This document shows positions 1 through 8,872 of a DNA stretch of 64,000 nucleotides, one piece after another (within the stretch, counting starts at the first letter, position 1; the number at the start of each line of letters is the position of its first letter). Location of the stretch: contig NZ_JARESE010000019.1 in NCBI RefSeq assembly GCF_029076845.1, forward strand, positions 62,001 through 126,000, written 5' to 3'. The notes under the pieces were generated by a model that was given only the letters and a program-made list of their open reading frames with translations, searched no databases and was not told the origin of the DNA. Made by a program: the position numbers and the translations under genes. This stretch comes from Novosphingobium album (ex Liu et al. 2023). Lineage in GTDB: Bacteria; Pseudomonadota; Alphaproteobacteria; Sphingomonadales; Sphingomonadaceae.

Positions 1-528
1 CTGCTGGACGATCTGGCCGGCTTCGGCATCGCCATCGGCCAGCGCGGGTCCGACCCGCTGGTCGAGGATATCGAGCGGCTGATCGCCGGGGCGCTGCCGC
101 TGTCGCAAGCGCTCAATGCCTGGGAAAGCCGCTGGCCGCTCAACCTCTATGCCGCGCGCGCGCCGGAAAAGCTCAGCCTGGCGATGCGATCGCGGCTGGC
201 CATGGCCGAAGCGATGACGCCCGAAGTCTACGCCGGCAATCTCGCCCGGCGGCAAGTGGTGCGCGATGCCTATGCGCAGTTGCGCGGGCGCTACGACGCG
301 GTGGTGACGCTGGCCGCGCCCGACGTGGCGCCGATCGGGATCGAATCGACCGGCAATCCGGTCTTCGCCGTGCCTGGCTCGATGCTGGGCGTGCCGGCGC
401 TGTCGCTGCCGGTTTTCGCGATCGGCGGCCTGCCGCTCAATCTCCAGATCATGGGTTTCGCGCGCGATGACGCGGATCTGTTCGCCGTGGCCGGCGCGAT
501 CGAAGGCATCATCGATCCCCCGGTGTAG
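1..528 (+). CDS. Amidase, C-terminal part (5' end outside window)
   Basis: The frame is open from the first base and ends at the stop at 526-528, giving 175 residues of the C-terminal part of an amidase-signature enzyme. The tail has the family's usual ending: a V/T-rich strand, a TGNPVF-like segment, a short GVPALSLP motif and a final strand containing LNLQIMG. The catalytic Lys-Ser-Ser part lies upstream of the window. The family hydrolyses carboxamides. A second, complete amidase lies at 8873-10228, so the island carries at least two. The identification rests on the C-terminal pattern only. Confidence 0.8.
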   Translation: MLDDLAGFGIAIGQRGSDPLVEDIERLIAGALPLSQALNAWESRWPLNLYAARAPEKLSLAMRSRLAMAEAMTPEVYAGNLARRQVVRDAYAQLRGRYDAVVTLAAPDVAPIGIESTGNPVFAVPGSMLGVPALSLPVFAIGGLPLNLQIMGFARDDADLFAVAGAIEGIIDPPV

Positions 529-857
529 GCTCCGCAAGGCCGCGCGGCCGGCCCGGATTCGCGCGCGGCTTTGCGCCGGGGCGCGGCGATCAGCGTCGCT
601 TTCCGGCCCGGCGCGCCGCCCCGCGCGGCCGAACCGCCGCCCCGCAGCGGCCACCACCTGCGGGAAACCCCTTGGGGGGCAATATATTTCACATTTATAT
701 CAGCGATTTATGACAAATTTCTGGCCAATGGGGCGCTTTTGCCAAAGCTTGCTTACAGTATGATTGCATTGGGTCCGATATATGTGTATCGTCCCCGATA
801 TAAATAAAAGTGTGTCTGCGGGAGAACGGTCACCCAGAGAAAAAAGGGGGAAGTCGC
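529..857. other. Intergenic region with AT-rich promoter segment
   Basis: No credible gene is seen here. The first 130 bases are GC-rich and featureless. From about 680 the sequence becomes strongly AT-rich, unlike the rest of the window, and probably contains the promoter of the TonB-dependent receptor. Repeated CCGATATA motifs lie at its downstream end and are listed separately. Confidence 0.6.
775..802. promoter_or_regulatory. Candidate operator: two CCGATATA direct repeats upstream of the receptor gene
   Basis: CCGATATA occurs at 775-782 and again at 795-802, a 20-bp period. A CGATA/TATCG dyad (776-780 and 787-791) overlaps the first copy. Read on the minus strand the core is TATATCGG, resembling sites at 6701 and 16379 in the same island. 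A regulator site is inferred; no protein is assigned. Confidence 0.4.
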
Positions 858-3299
858 GTGCAAATCCATAATCCCTGTCACCATGGCAGGTGGTCCAGCC
901 GGACCACCGAACGATCGGCCGACACGATCACGAATACCGACCGGCGCAATCCATCCGGCACGCATTTCGCGGCCATGTCCCCTCGCGGGGGCCGGGCCCT
1001 TTCGATGAGTGTTTGCGCAACCGTCCTGGCCATGACCATGGCCTTTCCCGCCATCGCGCAGGCGCAGGCCGCGCCGGCCCCGCAAGGCGATGACAGCGCG
1101 ATCGTCGTCACCGCCACGCGGCGGGCCACCACGCTGCAGGATACGCCGATCGCGGTCTCGGTCACGAGTGGCGAGACGCTGGCGAAATACAACATCACCT
1201 CGTTCCAGGATCTGAGCAGCCTGGAACCCACGCTGGTGGTCAACAACCAGGGCGTCGCCGGCAACCAGTACATCATCCGCGGCATCCTGTCGGACATCGG
1301 CTCGACCACCGGCTTCTACATCGACGAGGCACCGATGGTGGGCGGCCAGGCGGTGCAGGCCAATGGCGACGGCAAGCCGGGGATGCGGCTGCACGATATC
1401 GAGCGGATCGAAGTGCTCGAAGGGCCGCAAGGCACGCTGTTCGGCTCGGGATCGATGGCGGGCACGCTGCGCATCATCACCAGCAAGCCCAAGCTGGATG
1501 CCATCGCCGGCGGCTTCAGCGCCAGCCTGGCCGGGGTGAAGAGCGGCAGCGCGGCTTATGACGGCGATGCCTATTTCAACCTGCCGCTGGCCCCGACGGT
1601 CGCGGTGCGGGCGGTGGCCTGGGGCGAGTTCGGCGGCGGCTACGTCGATCACACCATCAGCAACATCGCCGGCACCCAGTCGCACACCAACCACAACGTC
1701 GATGACAAGAACGTGTGGGGCGGGCGCGTGTCGATGCTGTTCCAGCCGAACGAGGCGTTCTCGTTCATGCTGCAGGCCAGCCATCAGCAGATCGCGGTCG
1801 ACGATTACCAGGCATGGCTGCTGGGCGAAGGCGCCTACAACATGACTTTGCCGACGGTGGCGCCCTATCGCGACAATTACGAGCTCTATTCGGCCACCGC
1901 GACTTATGACACGGGCATCGGCACGCTCACCGCGATCGGTTCCTACGGCGATCAGTACGTGTTCCACCCGGAAGACACCACCGCGATCAGCCAGGGGCTG
2001 GCGCGCCGGTTCAACCTGCTGCCGGACAAGACGATCATCACCAGCTTCCAGGACTTCAAGAACTATACCGGCGAGCTGCGCTTCGCCTCGAAGCTGGACG
2101 GGCCGCTGCAATTCGTCGCCGGCGCGTTCTATGAGCATGACAAGACCGATGCCATGACCACGGCGGTGCGCGCCGACGAGGCCACGGGCATCGCCCCGTG
2201 CTATACGATCGACACTTGCGCGCCGCTGGGCCTGCGCGGAGCGGGCTTCAGCGTTCCCGGCCTGGTGCCGGCCAGCAACGTCAAGAACACCTCGCTGTTC
2301 AAGGAAACGGTCAACCAGTGGGCGGTCTACGGCCAGGTCGACTACAAGATCCTCGACAAGCTGACGCTGACCGCCGGCATCCGCTATTTCAAGGCCAAGC
2401 TGCACGATTATGGCTTGTCGGTGCAGAGCATCGCGCCGGACTGGGCGACGGGCAAGATCAGCACGCCGGCCGTCACGCGCGACAACCGCACCACGCAGGA
2501 CAGCCCGAGCTACAACTTCTCGCTGCTCTACGAAGCGACGAACGACCTCAGCGTCTATGCGCGGGCCGCGTCGGGCTTCCGCATCGGCGGCACCAACAAT
2601 GCCGCCTCGCTGGCCAGCCAGGTGGGCGTGATCGTGCCCGAAGCCTATGGCTCGGACAAGCTGTGGGACTATGAACTGGGCGCCAAGCTCTATCTGGCGC
2701 AGCGCCGCGTGTTCCTGGACGGCTCGATCTACCAGATGAACTGGACCGGCCAGCAATTGTCCGCCACCGATCCCTCGGGCGCGTTCGCCTACGTGCTCAA
2801 CGCGGGCAAGACGCGGATTCGCGGCGCGGAGCTGAAAGTCACCTACAACTCGCCCATCGGCCTCACCATGTCGGGCGGCATCACGTATACCGATGCCGTG
2901 CTGCGCGAGGATCTGGACGCGGCCGTGGTCAAGGCGGGGACGATCGGCCTGAAGGGCGATCGCCTGCCGCGCGTGCCGCGCTGGACCTTCGCCGGACAGA
3001 TCGAATACGAGCACGCGCTGAGCGATACCCGGTCGTTCTATGCCCAGAGCAACTTCAGCTATCGCGGCGCCAGCGAATATACGTTCAACGACCTCAACAC
3101 CTATAACGAGACGCTGCCTTCCTACTTCCTGCTGGGATTGCGGGCGGGCTTCCGCGCCGGTCCGTTCGACGCCTCGGTCTTCGTGAACAACCTCACGGAC
3201 AAGATCGCGATCGTCGGCATGGAGAACGGCAGCCACGGCGACAAGGTCTACACCGTGCCGCCCCGTACCATCGGCGCCCGCTTTCAGGCCCGTTTCTGA
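858..3299 (+). CDS. TonB-dependent outer-membrane receptor
   Basis: This is an 813-residue active-transport receptor of the outer membrane, energised by TonB-ExbBD. From the N-terminus it has a signal-peptide-like stretch (about residues 40-71, ending AQAQA), a TonB box (SAIVVTATR, about 80-88), a plug domain with the YIIRGI and GPQGTLFGSG motifs, and a long beta-barrel ending in a terminal aromatic residue (RFQARF). I chose GTG 858 because the purine-rich AGGGGGAAG lies just upstream; ATG 975 directly before the signal peptide is the alternative. It probably imports the substrate or a cofactor of the surrounding catabolic genes, as such receptors often do in sphingomonads; the ligand is unknown. 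Confidence 0.93.
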   Translation: MQIHNPCHHGRWSSRTTERSADTITNTDRRNPSGTHFAAMSPRGGRALSMSVCATVLAMTMAFPAIAQAQAAPAPQGDDSAIVVTATRRATTLQDTPIAVSVTSGETLAKYNITSFQDLSSLEPTLVVNNQGVAGNQYIIRGILSDIGSTTGFYIDEAPMVGGQAVQANGDGKPGMRLHDIERIEVLEGPQGTLFGSGSMAGTLRIITSKPKLDAIAGGFSASLAGVKSGSAAYDGDAYFNLPLAPTVAVRAVAWGEFGGGYVDHTISNIAGTQSHTNHNVDDKNVWGGRVSMLFQPNEAFSFMLQASHQQIAVDDYQAWLLGEGAYNMTLPTVAPYRDNYELYSATATYDTGIGTLTAIGSYGDQYVFHPEDTTAISQGLARRFNLLPDKTIITSFQDFKNYTGELRFASKLDGPLQFVAGAFYEHDKTDAMTTAVRADEATGIAPCYTIDTCAPLGLRGAGFSVPGLVPASNVKNTSLFKETVNQWAVYGQVDYKILDKLTLTAGIRYFKAKLHDYGLSVQSIAPDWATGKISTPAVTRDNRTTQDSPSYNFSLLYEATNDLSVYARAASGFRIGGTNNAASLASQVGVIVPEAYGSDKLWDYELGAKLYLAQRRVFLDGSIYQMNWTGQQLSATDPSGAFAYVLNAGKTRIRGAELKVTYNSPIGLTMSGGITYTDAVLREDLDAAVVKAGTIGLKGDRLPRVPRWTFAGQIEYEHALSDTRSFYAQSNFSYRGASEYTFNDLNTYNETLPSYFLLGLRAGFRAGPFDASVFVNNLTDKIAIVGMENGSHGDKVYTVPPRTIGARFQARF

Positions 3300-3321
3300 A
3301 GCGCGCCGTCGCACGGTGCCC

Positions 3322-3351
3322 GGCGGGGGAGCGGCGCGCCGTTCCCCCGCC
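3322..3351 (+). terminator. Hairpin between receptor and tannase-like gene
   Basis: GGCGGGGGA (3322-3330) pairs perfectly with TCCCCCGCC (3343-3351) across a 12-nt loop, followed by CTTTCC. It may be a partial terminator that lowers expression of the downstream gene relative to the receptor. There is no strong T-run. Confidence 0.45.
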
Positions 3352-3370
3352 CTTTCCGGGAGGAAAGACG

Positions 3371-4978
3371 ATGTTTCGATTCCTGTTCGCGAAGTTCGCC
3401 CTGCTCGCCGCGATGATCGCCCTGGCGGCTCCCGCCCTGGCGGCGCCGCCGCCGCCACGCCTTGCCGACGCGGCCGTCGCGCCGGTGGCGGCCAATGTCG
3501 CCGCGGCCATGCCTTGCGCCGATCTGCTCAAGGTCGATTTCACGCGCCTGCCCGAAGCGCCCACGGCCTTGCTGGGCGCGGAGGAAGTGCCCGCGACCGC
3601 CTCCGCCAAGGCCTATTGCCGCGTCACCGGCTATGTCCAGCCGCAGATCGGCTTTGAGCTGCGGCTGCCGGTGTCCTCGTGGAACGGCCGCTATTTCCAG
3701 GTCGGCTGCGGCGGGCTGTGCGGCGTGATCCATATCGAGAACTGCGGCCCGGCGCTGGCGCGCGATTTCGCCGTCGCCGCCAACAACCTTGGCCATGTCA
3801 GCGATTCCTGGACCGATCCGCTCTGGGCGATCGACCCGATGCTGCGCGAAGGGCTGGGGCGGCGCTCCACCCATGCCGTGGCGGTCGCCGCCAAGGCGAT
3901 CCTCACCACCTATTATGGCAAGAAGCCCGCCTTCAGCTATTTCCAGGGCTGCTCCACCGGCGGCCGCGAGGGCCTCAGTGAAGCGCTGCATTATCCCACG
4001 GACTTCAACGGCATCATTGCCGGCGATCCGGCCTTTCCCGGCCGGCTGGCGCTGTCGAGCAACTGGAACGCGGTCCACCTGCTGGATGACCGGGGCAAGG
4101 CCGTGTTTTCGCCCGCCAAGCTCGCGCTGCTGCACGCCGCCGTGCTCAAGGGCTGCGACGGCATCGACGGGCTGAAGGACGGCATCATCGAAGATCCGCG
4201 CGCCTGCCGCTTCGCGCCGCGCACGCTGCTCTGCCCCGGCGGCGACGGTCCCGATTGCCTCAGCGCCGCGCAAGTCGCCGCCGCCGAGGCGCTCTACGCG
4301 GGGCCGCGTGACAGCAAGGGGCTGCGCTATGCCCCCGGCGGCTCGCCCTATGGCAGCGAACTGTCCTGGGATGGCGACAATCGCCGCGAGATCTCGCAAA
4401 GCAACTTGCGCTATCTCGCGTTCAGGGAGCCGAACCCGGACTACGATTACCGCACGTTCAATTTCGACACCGATCCTCCCGCCACCGCGCCGCAAGCCGC
4501 GATCTACGATCCGGTGGCGCCGGGCGAGGCGCCGGACCTTGCCGCCTTCCAGGCCGCGGGCGGCAAGCTGCTGGCCTATCATGGCTGGGCCGATCCCGGC
4601 GTGCCGCCCGAAGGGACGCTGGACTTTTATGCCCGGGTGGCGCGCGCGCAGGGCGGGCTGGCCGCCGTGCAGCCGTGGTTCCGCCTGTTCATGGTCTCGG
4701 GCATGTTCCACTGCCGGGGCGGCGATGCGCCCAACACGTTCGACCTGCTCTCGCCGATCATGGCCTGGGTCGAACAGGGGCAGGCACCCAACGGCATCCT
4801 GGCGACGCAGTACAACCCGGACAAATCGGTGAAGCGCACGCGGCCGCTCTATGCCTATCCCTCGGTGGCGCGCTACACCGGCAAGGGTGACGTGAACGAT
4901 GCGGGCAACTGGCGCGAGGTCAAGCCGGCCAAATTCCGCGACGACGCGGTCGACTGGGCCTGGGCGCCGAAGAACTGA
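3371..4978 (+). CDS. Tannase/feruloyl esterase family hydrolase, secreted
   Basis: This is a 535-residue alpha/beta hydrolase of the tannase/feruloyl esterase family, which cleaves esters of phenolic acids. An N-terminal signal peptide (about residues 1-24, ending ALA) indicates a periplasmic or secreted enzyme. The family's CS-D-HC arrangement is visible: Cys194-Ser195 in GCSTGG, Asp408 in GWADPG and His447-Cys448 in MFHCRGG, with the two cysteines expected to form the disulfide joining nucleophile and histidine. A GGGAGGAAAG ribosome site precedes ATG 3371. It follows the TonB receptor, suggesting ester cleavage linked to uptake. The exact ester is unknown. Confidence 0.9.
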   Translation: MFRFLFAKFALLAAMIALAAPALAAPPPPRLADAAVAPVAANVAAAMPCADLLKVDFTRLPEAPTALLGAEEVPATASAKAYCRVTGYVQPQIGFELRLPVSSWNGRYFQVGCGGLCGVIHIENCGPALARDFAVAANNLGHVSDSWTDPLWAIDPMLREGLGRRSTHAVAVAAKAILTTYYGKKPAFSYFQGCSTGGREGLSEALHYPTDFNGIIAGDPAFPGRLALSSNWNAVHLLDDRGKAVFSPAKLALLHAAVLKGCDGIDGLKDGIIEDPRACRFAPRTLLCPGGDGPDCLSAAQVAAAEALYAGPRDSKGLRYAPGGSPYGSELSWDGDNRREISQSNLRYLAFREPNPDYDYRTFNFDTDPPATAPQAAIYDPVAPGEAPDLAAFQAAGGKLLAYHGWADPGVPPEGTLDFYARVARAQGGLAAVQPWFRLFMVSGMFHCRGGDAPNTFDLLSPIMAWVEQGQAPNGILATQYNPDKSVKRTRPLYAYPSVARYTGKGDVNDAGNWREVKPAKFRDDAVDWAWAPKN

Positions 4979-4996
4979 AAGGCGCGTTTCCGCCGG

Positions 4997-5038
4997 GGCG
5001 CGGGCCGGCCGGGGCAAGGCTCCCCGCCGGTCCGCGCC
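4997..5038 (+). terminator. Long GC hairpin downstream of tannase-like gene
   Basis: GGCGCGG (4997-5003) pairs with CCGCGCC (5032-5038), and inner CCGG and GGGG segments also pair around a short CAAGGCT loop. There is no T-run. It is a plausible terminator or mRNA-end stabiliser before the next gene. Confidence 0.45.
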
Positions 5039-5072
5039 GGGCGTGACGCGTGACGATAGCTGGAGAATGCAT

Positions 5073-6065
5073 GTGACGAAGCTGGTGCTCAGCCTTGCGA
5101 CCTCACCTTACGATCGCACCGCCGGCCTGTTCGACGGGCGCATCCGCGTCGAGGGCTGCGATATCGTGCCGGTGGCGCTATCGCCCGAGGAAACCTTCCA
5201 CCGCGCGTTCAAGCACGCCGAATTCGACATCACCGAGATCTCGCTCAGCTCGCACACGCTGACCGTGGCGCGCGGCACGTCCGCCTATGTCGGCATTCCC
5301 GCCTTCACCTCGCGCGCGTTCCGGCACAGCGGCATCTATATCCGCACCGATCGGGGCATCGCCAGCCCGGCGGACTTGCGCGGCAAGACGATCGGCCTGC
5401 CCGAATACCAGCAGACCGCCAATGTCTGGATTCGCGCACTGCTCAAGGACGAGTACGGCGTCGGCGCCGACGAGATCCGCTGGCGCGTCGGCGGGATCGA
5501 GCAGCCGGGGCGAGGCGAGCGCGCGCCGCTGACGCTGCCGCCCGCGATCGACTATCAGCCGGTGCCGGCCGGCGGCACGCTTTCGCAGATGCTACGCGAT
5601 GGTGATCTGGACGCGGTGTTCAGCCCCAAGGAGCCGTCATGCTTCAGCCAGGGCGCGCCGCATGTCGATCGCCTGTTCCCCGACTATCAGGGGGTGGAGG
5701 AAGACTATTTCCGGCGGACCGGGATCTTCCCGATCATGCATCTGGTGGGCATCCGGCGCGCGCTGGTCGAGCAGCATCCCTGGCTGCCGGTCAGCGTGCT
5801 CAAGGCTTTCTCGGCTGCCAAGAAGCTGGCGCTGGAGGAGCTGGGGCTGATCGGCCATCTGGCGGTGACGCTGCCCTGGCCGGTGGCCGCGCTCACCCAC
5901 GCGCGCAAGCTGATCGGCGAGGATTTCTGGTCCTATGGCGTCGCGCCCAACCGCGCCCAGCTCGAAGCCTTTCTCGACCATTCGGTCGAGCAGGGGCTTT
6001 CGGTCCGGCGTGTCGCGCTGGAAGAGCTGTTCGCGCCTTCGGTGCTCGACATGTCGCGGCTGTGA
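5073..6065 (+). CDS. 4,5-dihydroxyphthalate decarboxylase-like protein (binding-protein fold)
   Basis: This 330-residue protein resembles the 4,5-dihydroxyphthalate decarboxylase group, enzymes built on a type II periplasmic-binding-protein fold. Features include an LSLATSPYDR start, LRGKTIGLPEYQQTANVW, and a GDLDAVFSPKEP segment near the middle. No signal peptide is present, so it is probably cytoplasmic and enzymatic rather than a transporter component. GTG 5073 is preferred because GGAG (5062-5065) is spaced 7 nt before it; ATG 5067 would leave only 1 nt. It ends 6 bp from the convergent MarR gene. Decarboxylation of an aromatic acid would fit the island; the substrate is unproven. Confidence 0.75.
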   Translation: MTKLVLSLATSPYDRTAGLFDGRIRVEGCDIVPVALSPEETFHRAFKHAEFDITEISLSSHTLTVARGTSAYVGIPAFTSRAFRHSGIYIRTDRGIASPADLRGKTIGLPEYQQTANVWIRALLKDEYGVGADEIRWRVGGIEQPGRGERAPLTLPPAIDYQPVPAGGTLSQMLRDGDLDAVFSPKEPSCFSQGAPHVDRLFPDYQGVEEDYFRRTGIFPIMHLVGIRRALVEQHPWLPVSVLKAFSAAKKLALEELGLIGHLAVTLPWPVAALTHARKLIGEDFWSYGVAPNRAQLEAFLDHSVEQGLSVRRVALEELFAPSVLDMSRL

Positions 6066-6071
6066 GGGCGT

Positions 6072-6584
6072 TCAGCGTTTCGCTTTCGACTGGCGCAGAT
6101 ACGTGTTGAGGTTGTCGATGATCGTGTTGATCGCCTGATTGAACCCGGCGAGCTGATCGCTTGTCAGCCCCTTGGTGAAGATCGGCACGCCTTCCTTGAT
6201 GTTCTCGACCAGGTCGCCGGAGATGGCGCGGCCCTTGTCGGTCAGGCAGATGCGGAAGGCGCGGCGGTCCTGCGGCTCGCGCTCGCGCTTGACCAGGCCC
6301 ATGCGCTCCATCCGGTCCAGATGCTCGGCGACGGTGGATTGCTCCATGCCGGTGCGCGCGATCAGTTCCTTCTGGATCAGATTGCCTTCCTCCAGCAGCC
6401 AGAGCAGCAGCGGGATCTGGCCGGGCCAGGCGCCCACTTCGCCCAGGCGCACGCGCGCCGCCTTTTGCAGCAGGCGCGCCGCGAGGCTGATCTGCGAGCT
6501 GATCTGCGCCTCGTCGACAAGGTGCGGAACCTGGGCATCCTTGCCGTTCAGGTGCGCGGCCACGACCTTTTCCGGTGTATTCAA
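6072..6584 (-). CDS. MarR-family transcriptional regulator
   Basis: This is a 170-residue winged-helix regulator. The MarR core is clear: helices around residues 45-80, a recognition segment with LIARTGMEQSTVAEHLDRM, and a wing with the DRRAFRICLTDKG motif. MarR proteins are dimeric and usually repress catabolic or efflux genes until an aromatic ligand binds. It is divergent from the DUF2848 gene, and a 15-bp-arm dyad lies in the shared intergenic region, the expected place for auto- and target regulation. Which promoters it controls is inference. Confidence 0.92.
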   Translation of the reverse strand: MNTPEKVVAAHLNGKDAQVPHLVDEAQISSQISLAARLLQKAARVRLGEVGAWPGQIPLLLWLLEEGNLIQKELIARTGMEQSTVAEHLDRMERMGLVKREREPQDRRAFRICLTDKGRAISGDLVENIKEGVPIFTKGLTSDQLAGFNQAINTIIDNLNTYLRQSKAKR

Positions 6585-6700
6585 CGAAATCTTCCCCTGC
6601 CTGACGCCCGGACCGCGCGCGGGAACCGCCCCGGCCGGCCCTCTATGCGGGCATTCCTCTCAACTGCGGCCATAGGCGCGAAGGACGGTAAAAAACAAGA

Positions 6701-6738
6701 TATATCGATTCCGGTTGATTAACACCGGTAGCGATGTA
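6701..6738. promoter_or_regulatory. Imperfect dyad operator between MarR gene and DUF2848 gene
   Basis: TATATCGATTCCGGT (6701-6715) and ACCGGTAGCGATGTA (6724-6738) form an inverted repeat with 12 of 15 positions paired and an 8-nt spacer. It ends 2 bp before ATG 6741. Its length and symmetry suit a dimeric regulator. The divergent MarR protein is the first candidate. Confidence 0.55.
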
Positions 6739-6740
6739 TT

Positions 6741-7484
6741 ATGCCCGAAAGCGCACCTGCCGCTCGCTTCGGGAACTCGAAATTGTCTGATATCGCTCCA
6801 CAAAACACGCTTTCCGTCACGCTGCACGAACGCGATACGGCCAAGATCGCGCAAGTTGCGGTGCGCCATCTGGTCATCGCCGGCTGGACCGGGCGGGACC
6901 GCGCAGCGCTGGAAAAGCATATCGCCGAACTGGAGGAACTGGGCATCTGCCGCCCGGCGTCCACGCCGATCTTCTACCGCGTCGCCGCCGCGCGGCTGAC
7001 CACCGCCCCGGTGATCGAGGCCAGCGGCGGCGCGTCGAGCGGCGAGGTGGAGTTCGCCGTGCTGCGCCACGCGGGCAAGCTGTGGATCGGCGTCGGCTCG
7101 GACCATACCGACCGCGAGGTCGAGGCTTATGGCGTCACGGTCTCCAAGCAGATGTGCGACAAGCCGGTCGCCGCCCATTTCTGGGACTATGCCGATGTCC
7201 TGCCGCACTGGGACCGGCTGATCCTGCGCTCCTTCATCGTCGAGCAGGGCGAGCGTCGGCTCTATCAGGAAGGCCCGGTCACCGCGATGCTGGCGCCGGC
7301 CGACCTGCTCGCCTTGTGGAACGGCGGCGAGATGGCCGAAGGCACGCTGATGTTCTGCGGCACGCTGGCCGCGCAAGGCGGCATCCGGCCTTCGCCCGGC
7401 TTCGCCTTCGAGCTGGAAGACCCGGTGTTCGGCCGCACGATCGCACATCGCTATGCCATCTGCGAGCTGGAGGTCGCCGGTTGA
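6741..7484 (+). CDS. DUF2848 family protein
   Basis: This 247-residue protein matches the DUF2848 family, found in catabolic clusters and distantly reminiscent of fumarylacetoacetate-hydrolase-like folds. Conserved signatures include VGSDHTDREVE (about residues 115-125), SKQMCDKPVA and a C-terminal FCGTLAAQGGIRPSP followed by an ELEDPVFGR segment. No signal peptide is seen. ATG 6741 has no recognisable ribosome site and abuts the dyad operator, so the transcript may be leaderless or translation may start slightly downstream. It begins a plus-strand run with binding-fold, cupin, amidase and monooxygenase genes. The reaction is unknown. Confidence 0.82.
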   Translation: MPESAPAARFGNSKLSDIAPQNTLSVTLHERDTAKIAQVAVRHLVIAGWTGRDRAALEKHIAELEELGICRPASTPIFYRVAAARLTTAPVIEASGGASSGEVEFAVLRHAGKLWIGVGSDHTDREVEAYGVTVSKQMCDKPVAAHFWDYADVLPHWDRLILRSFIVEQGERRLYQEGPVTAMLAPADLLALWNGGEMAEGTLMFCGTLAAQGGIRPSPGFAFELEDPVFGRTIAHRYAICELEVAG

Positions 7485-7527
7485 TGCGTGCCCTGTTTCC
7501 GGGCCTGCGCGCGCGGGGCGCGCGGCC

Positions 7528-8460
7528 ATGAAGATCGCCGTGCCCGATCTCATTTCCAATTCCTATTTCCCGGTCTGCGCCGCCGTGGAACTCGGCTGCT
7601 TTCGCGACGAGGGGCTCGACCTCGAACTGGAGATGATCTTCCCGGTCGATCGCGCCTACCGGATGCTTGCCGCCGGAGAGATCGCTTTCGTCGGCGGTTC
7701 GGCGCATTCGGCGCTGGCGGCCTTTCCCGGCTGGCGCGGGGTCAAGCTGCTCGCCGCGCAGGCGCAGGGGATGTACTGGTTCCTGGTGATGCGCGCCGAT
7801 CTGGCGGCCCGGCGCGGCGATCTCGCCGTGGTCAAGGGCCGCCGCATCGGCGCTGCGCCCTGGGTCGAGATGGGCTTGCGCCGGCTGCTGGCGGCGGGCG
7901 GGATCGACATCGTTCGCGATGAGGTCCAGATCGCGCCGGTTCCCGGCACCGGCGATGGCAGCGTCAATTTCGGCGTGACGGCGGCGCACGCGCTGGCGGC
8001 GGGCGCGATCGACGGCTTCTGGGCGAATGGCATGGGCACCGAAGTGGCGGTGCGCGAAGGCGCCGGCACGGTCGTGCTCGATGTGCGGCGGGGCGATGGC
8101 CCGGCCGGCGCGTTCGATTACACGTTCGCTTCGCTGGCGACGAGCGATGCCCTGATCGCGCGCGATCCCGCGCTGGCCGCCGCCGCCGTGCGCGGGCTGG
8201 TGCGGGCGCAGCGCCTGCTGGCCGCCGATCCGGCACTGGCGACGTGCGTGGGCGAAAAGCTGTTCCCCGCGCGCGAGGCGGCGCTGATCCGTCCGCTGAT
8301 CGAGCGTGATCTGCCTTACTACCAGCCGGCGATCGGCCGCTCATCCATCACCGGCATGAACGCCTTCCTGCGCGCGCTCGGCCTGCTCGAAGGCGATCCC
8401 GCTTACGAGGATGTCGTCGCCACCCGGTTCAGCGCCGAATGGGACGGTCCGGCTCATTAA
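7528..8460 (+). CDS. NMT1/THI5-like substrate-binding-fold protein
   Basis: This 310-residue protein is of the NMT1/THI5-type periplasmic-binding fold. It opens with a beta strand (MKIAVPDLI) and then shows SYFPVCAAVELGCFRDEGLD, the typical first lobe, and later a VKGRRIGAAPWVEMGLRRLL hinge-like segment. It has no signal peptide and no ABC permease or ATPase gene nearby. It may therefore be a cytoplasmic sensor or an enzyme built on this fold, like the dihydroxyphthalate decarboxylase-like protein at 5073-6065. ATG 7528 is chosen because the fold begins directly there. Confidence 0.75.
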   Translation: MKIAVPDLISNSYFPVCAAVELGCFRDEGLDLELEMIFPVDRAYRMLAAGEIAFVGGSAHSALAAFPGWRGVKLLAAQAQGMYWFLVMRADLAARRGDLAVVKGRRIGAAPWVEMGLRRLLAAGGIDIVRDEVQIAPVPGTGDGSVNFGVTAAHALAAGAIDGFWANGMGTEVAVREGAGTVVLDVRRGDGPAGAFDYTFASLATSDALIARDPALAAAAVRGLVRAQRLLAADPALATCVGEKLFPAREAALIRPLIERDLPYYQPAIGRSSITGMNAFLRALGLLEGDPAYEDVVATRFSAEWDGPAH

Positions 8461-8480
8461 TTCCCCCCGAAGGACACATC

Positions 8481-8867
8481 ATGGCGGTCAACAAGGTTCA
8501 CGACGAATTCCATGCCATCGACATGGCGGATGGCTGGCAATTGCCCGAAGGCTATCGGCCCGATGCCGGGGTGCACGAGAAGGTCCTGGCCGGCAGCCTC
8601 GATCCGGCAGCGAAGCGCGGCACGCGCACGCGGCTGTTGCGCTTCCAGCCGGGCGCCTTTTCCACCAGGCCGTTCACGCACGATTACTGGGAGGAAGTGT
8701 TCCTGGTCTCAGGCGATCTCAGCGTCGGCAGCGACGAGCAGGGCCGGGGCGGCACACCGTTCACTGGCGCGACCTATGCCGTGCGGCCGCCGGGGGTGGC
8801 GCATGGTCCGTTCCGCTCCGACGGCGGCTGCGTGCTGCTTGAAATCCACTATTACGATCCGGTCTGA
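8481..8867 (+). CDS. Small cupin-domain protein
   Basis: This 128-residue protein is predicted to be a single-domain cupin. The second half has the jelly-roll pattern: the strand with FTHDYWEEVFLVSGDLSVG, then a glycine turn and a YAVRPPGVAHGPFRS segment. The histidines and glutamate of these two motifs could bind a metal. A GAAGGA ribosome site lies upstream of ATG 8481. The stop is 5 bp before the amidase start, so the two are co-transcribed. Similar cupins act as ring-cleavage or isomerising enzymes, but no specific role can be assigned. Confidence 0.75.
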   Translation: MAVNKVHDEFHAIDMADGWQLPEGYRPDAGVHEKVLAGSLDPAAKRGTRTRLLRFQPGAFSTRPFTHDYWEEVFLVSGDLSVGSDEQGRGGTPFTGATYAVRPPGVAHGPFRSDGGCVLLEIHYYDPV

Positions 8868-8872
8868 GCGCG

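Noticed and set aside
753..3458. Long minus-strand frame (about 900 codons) opposite the TonB receptor
   Set aside because: It is a high-GC shadow with Arg/Ala/Gly-rich composition and no recognisable domain; the plus strand has a full receptor.
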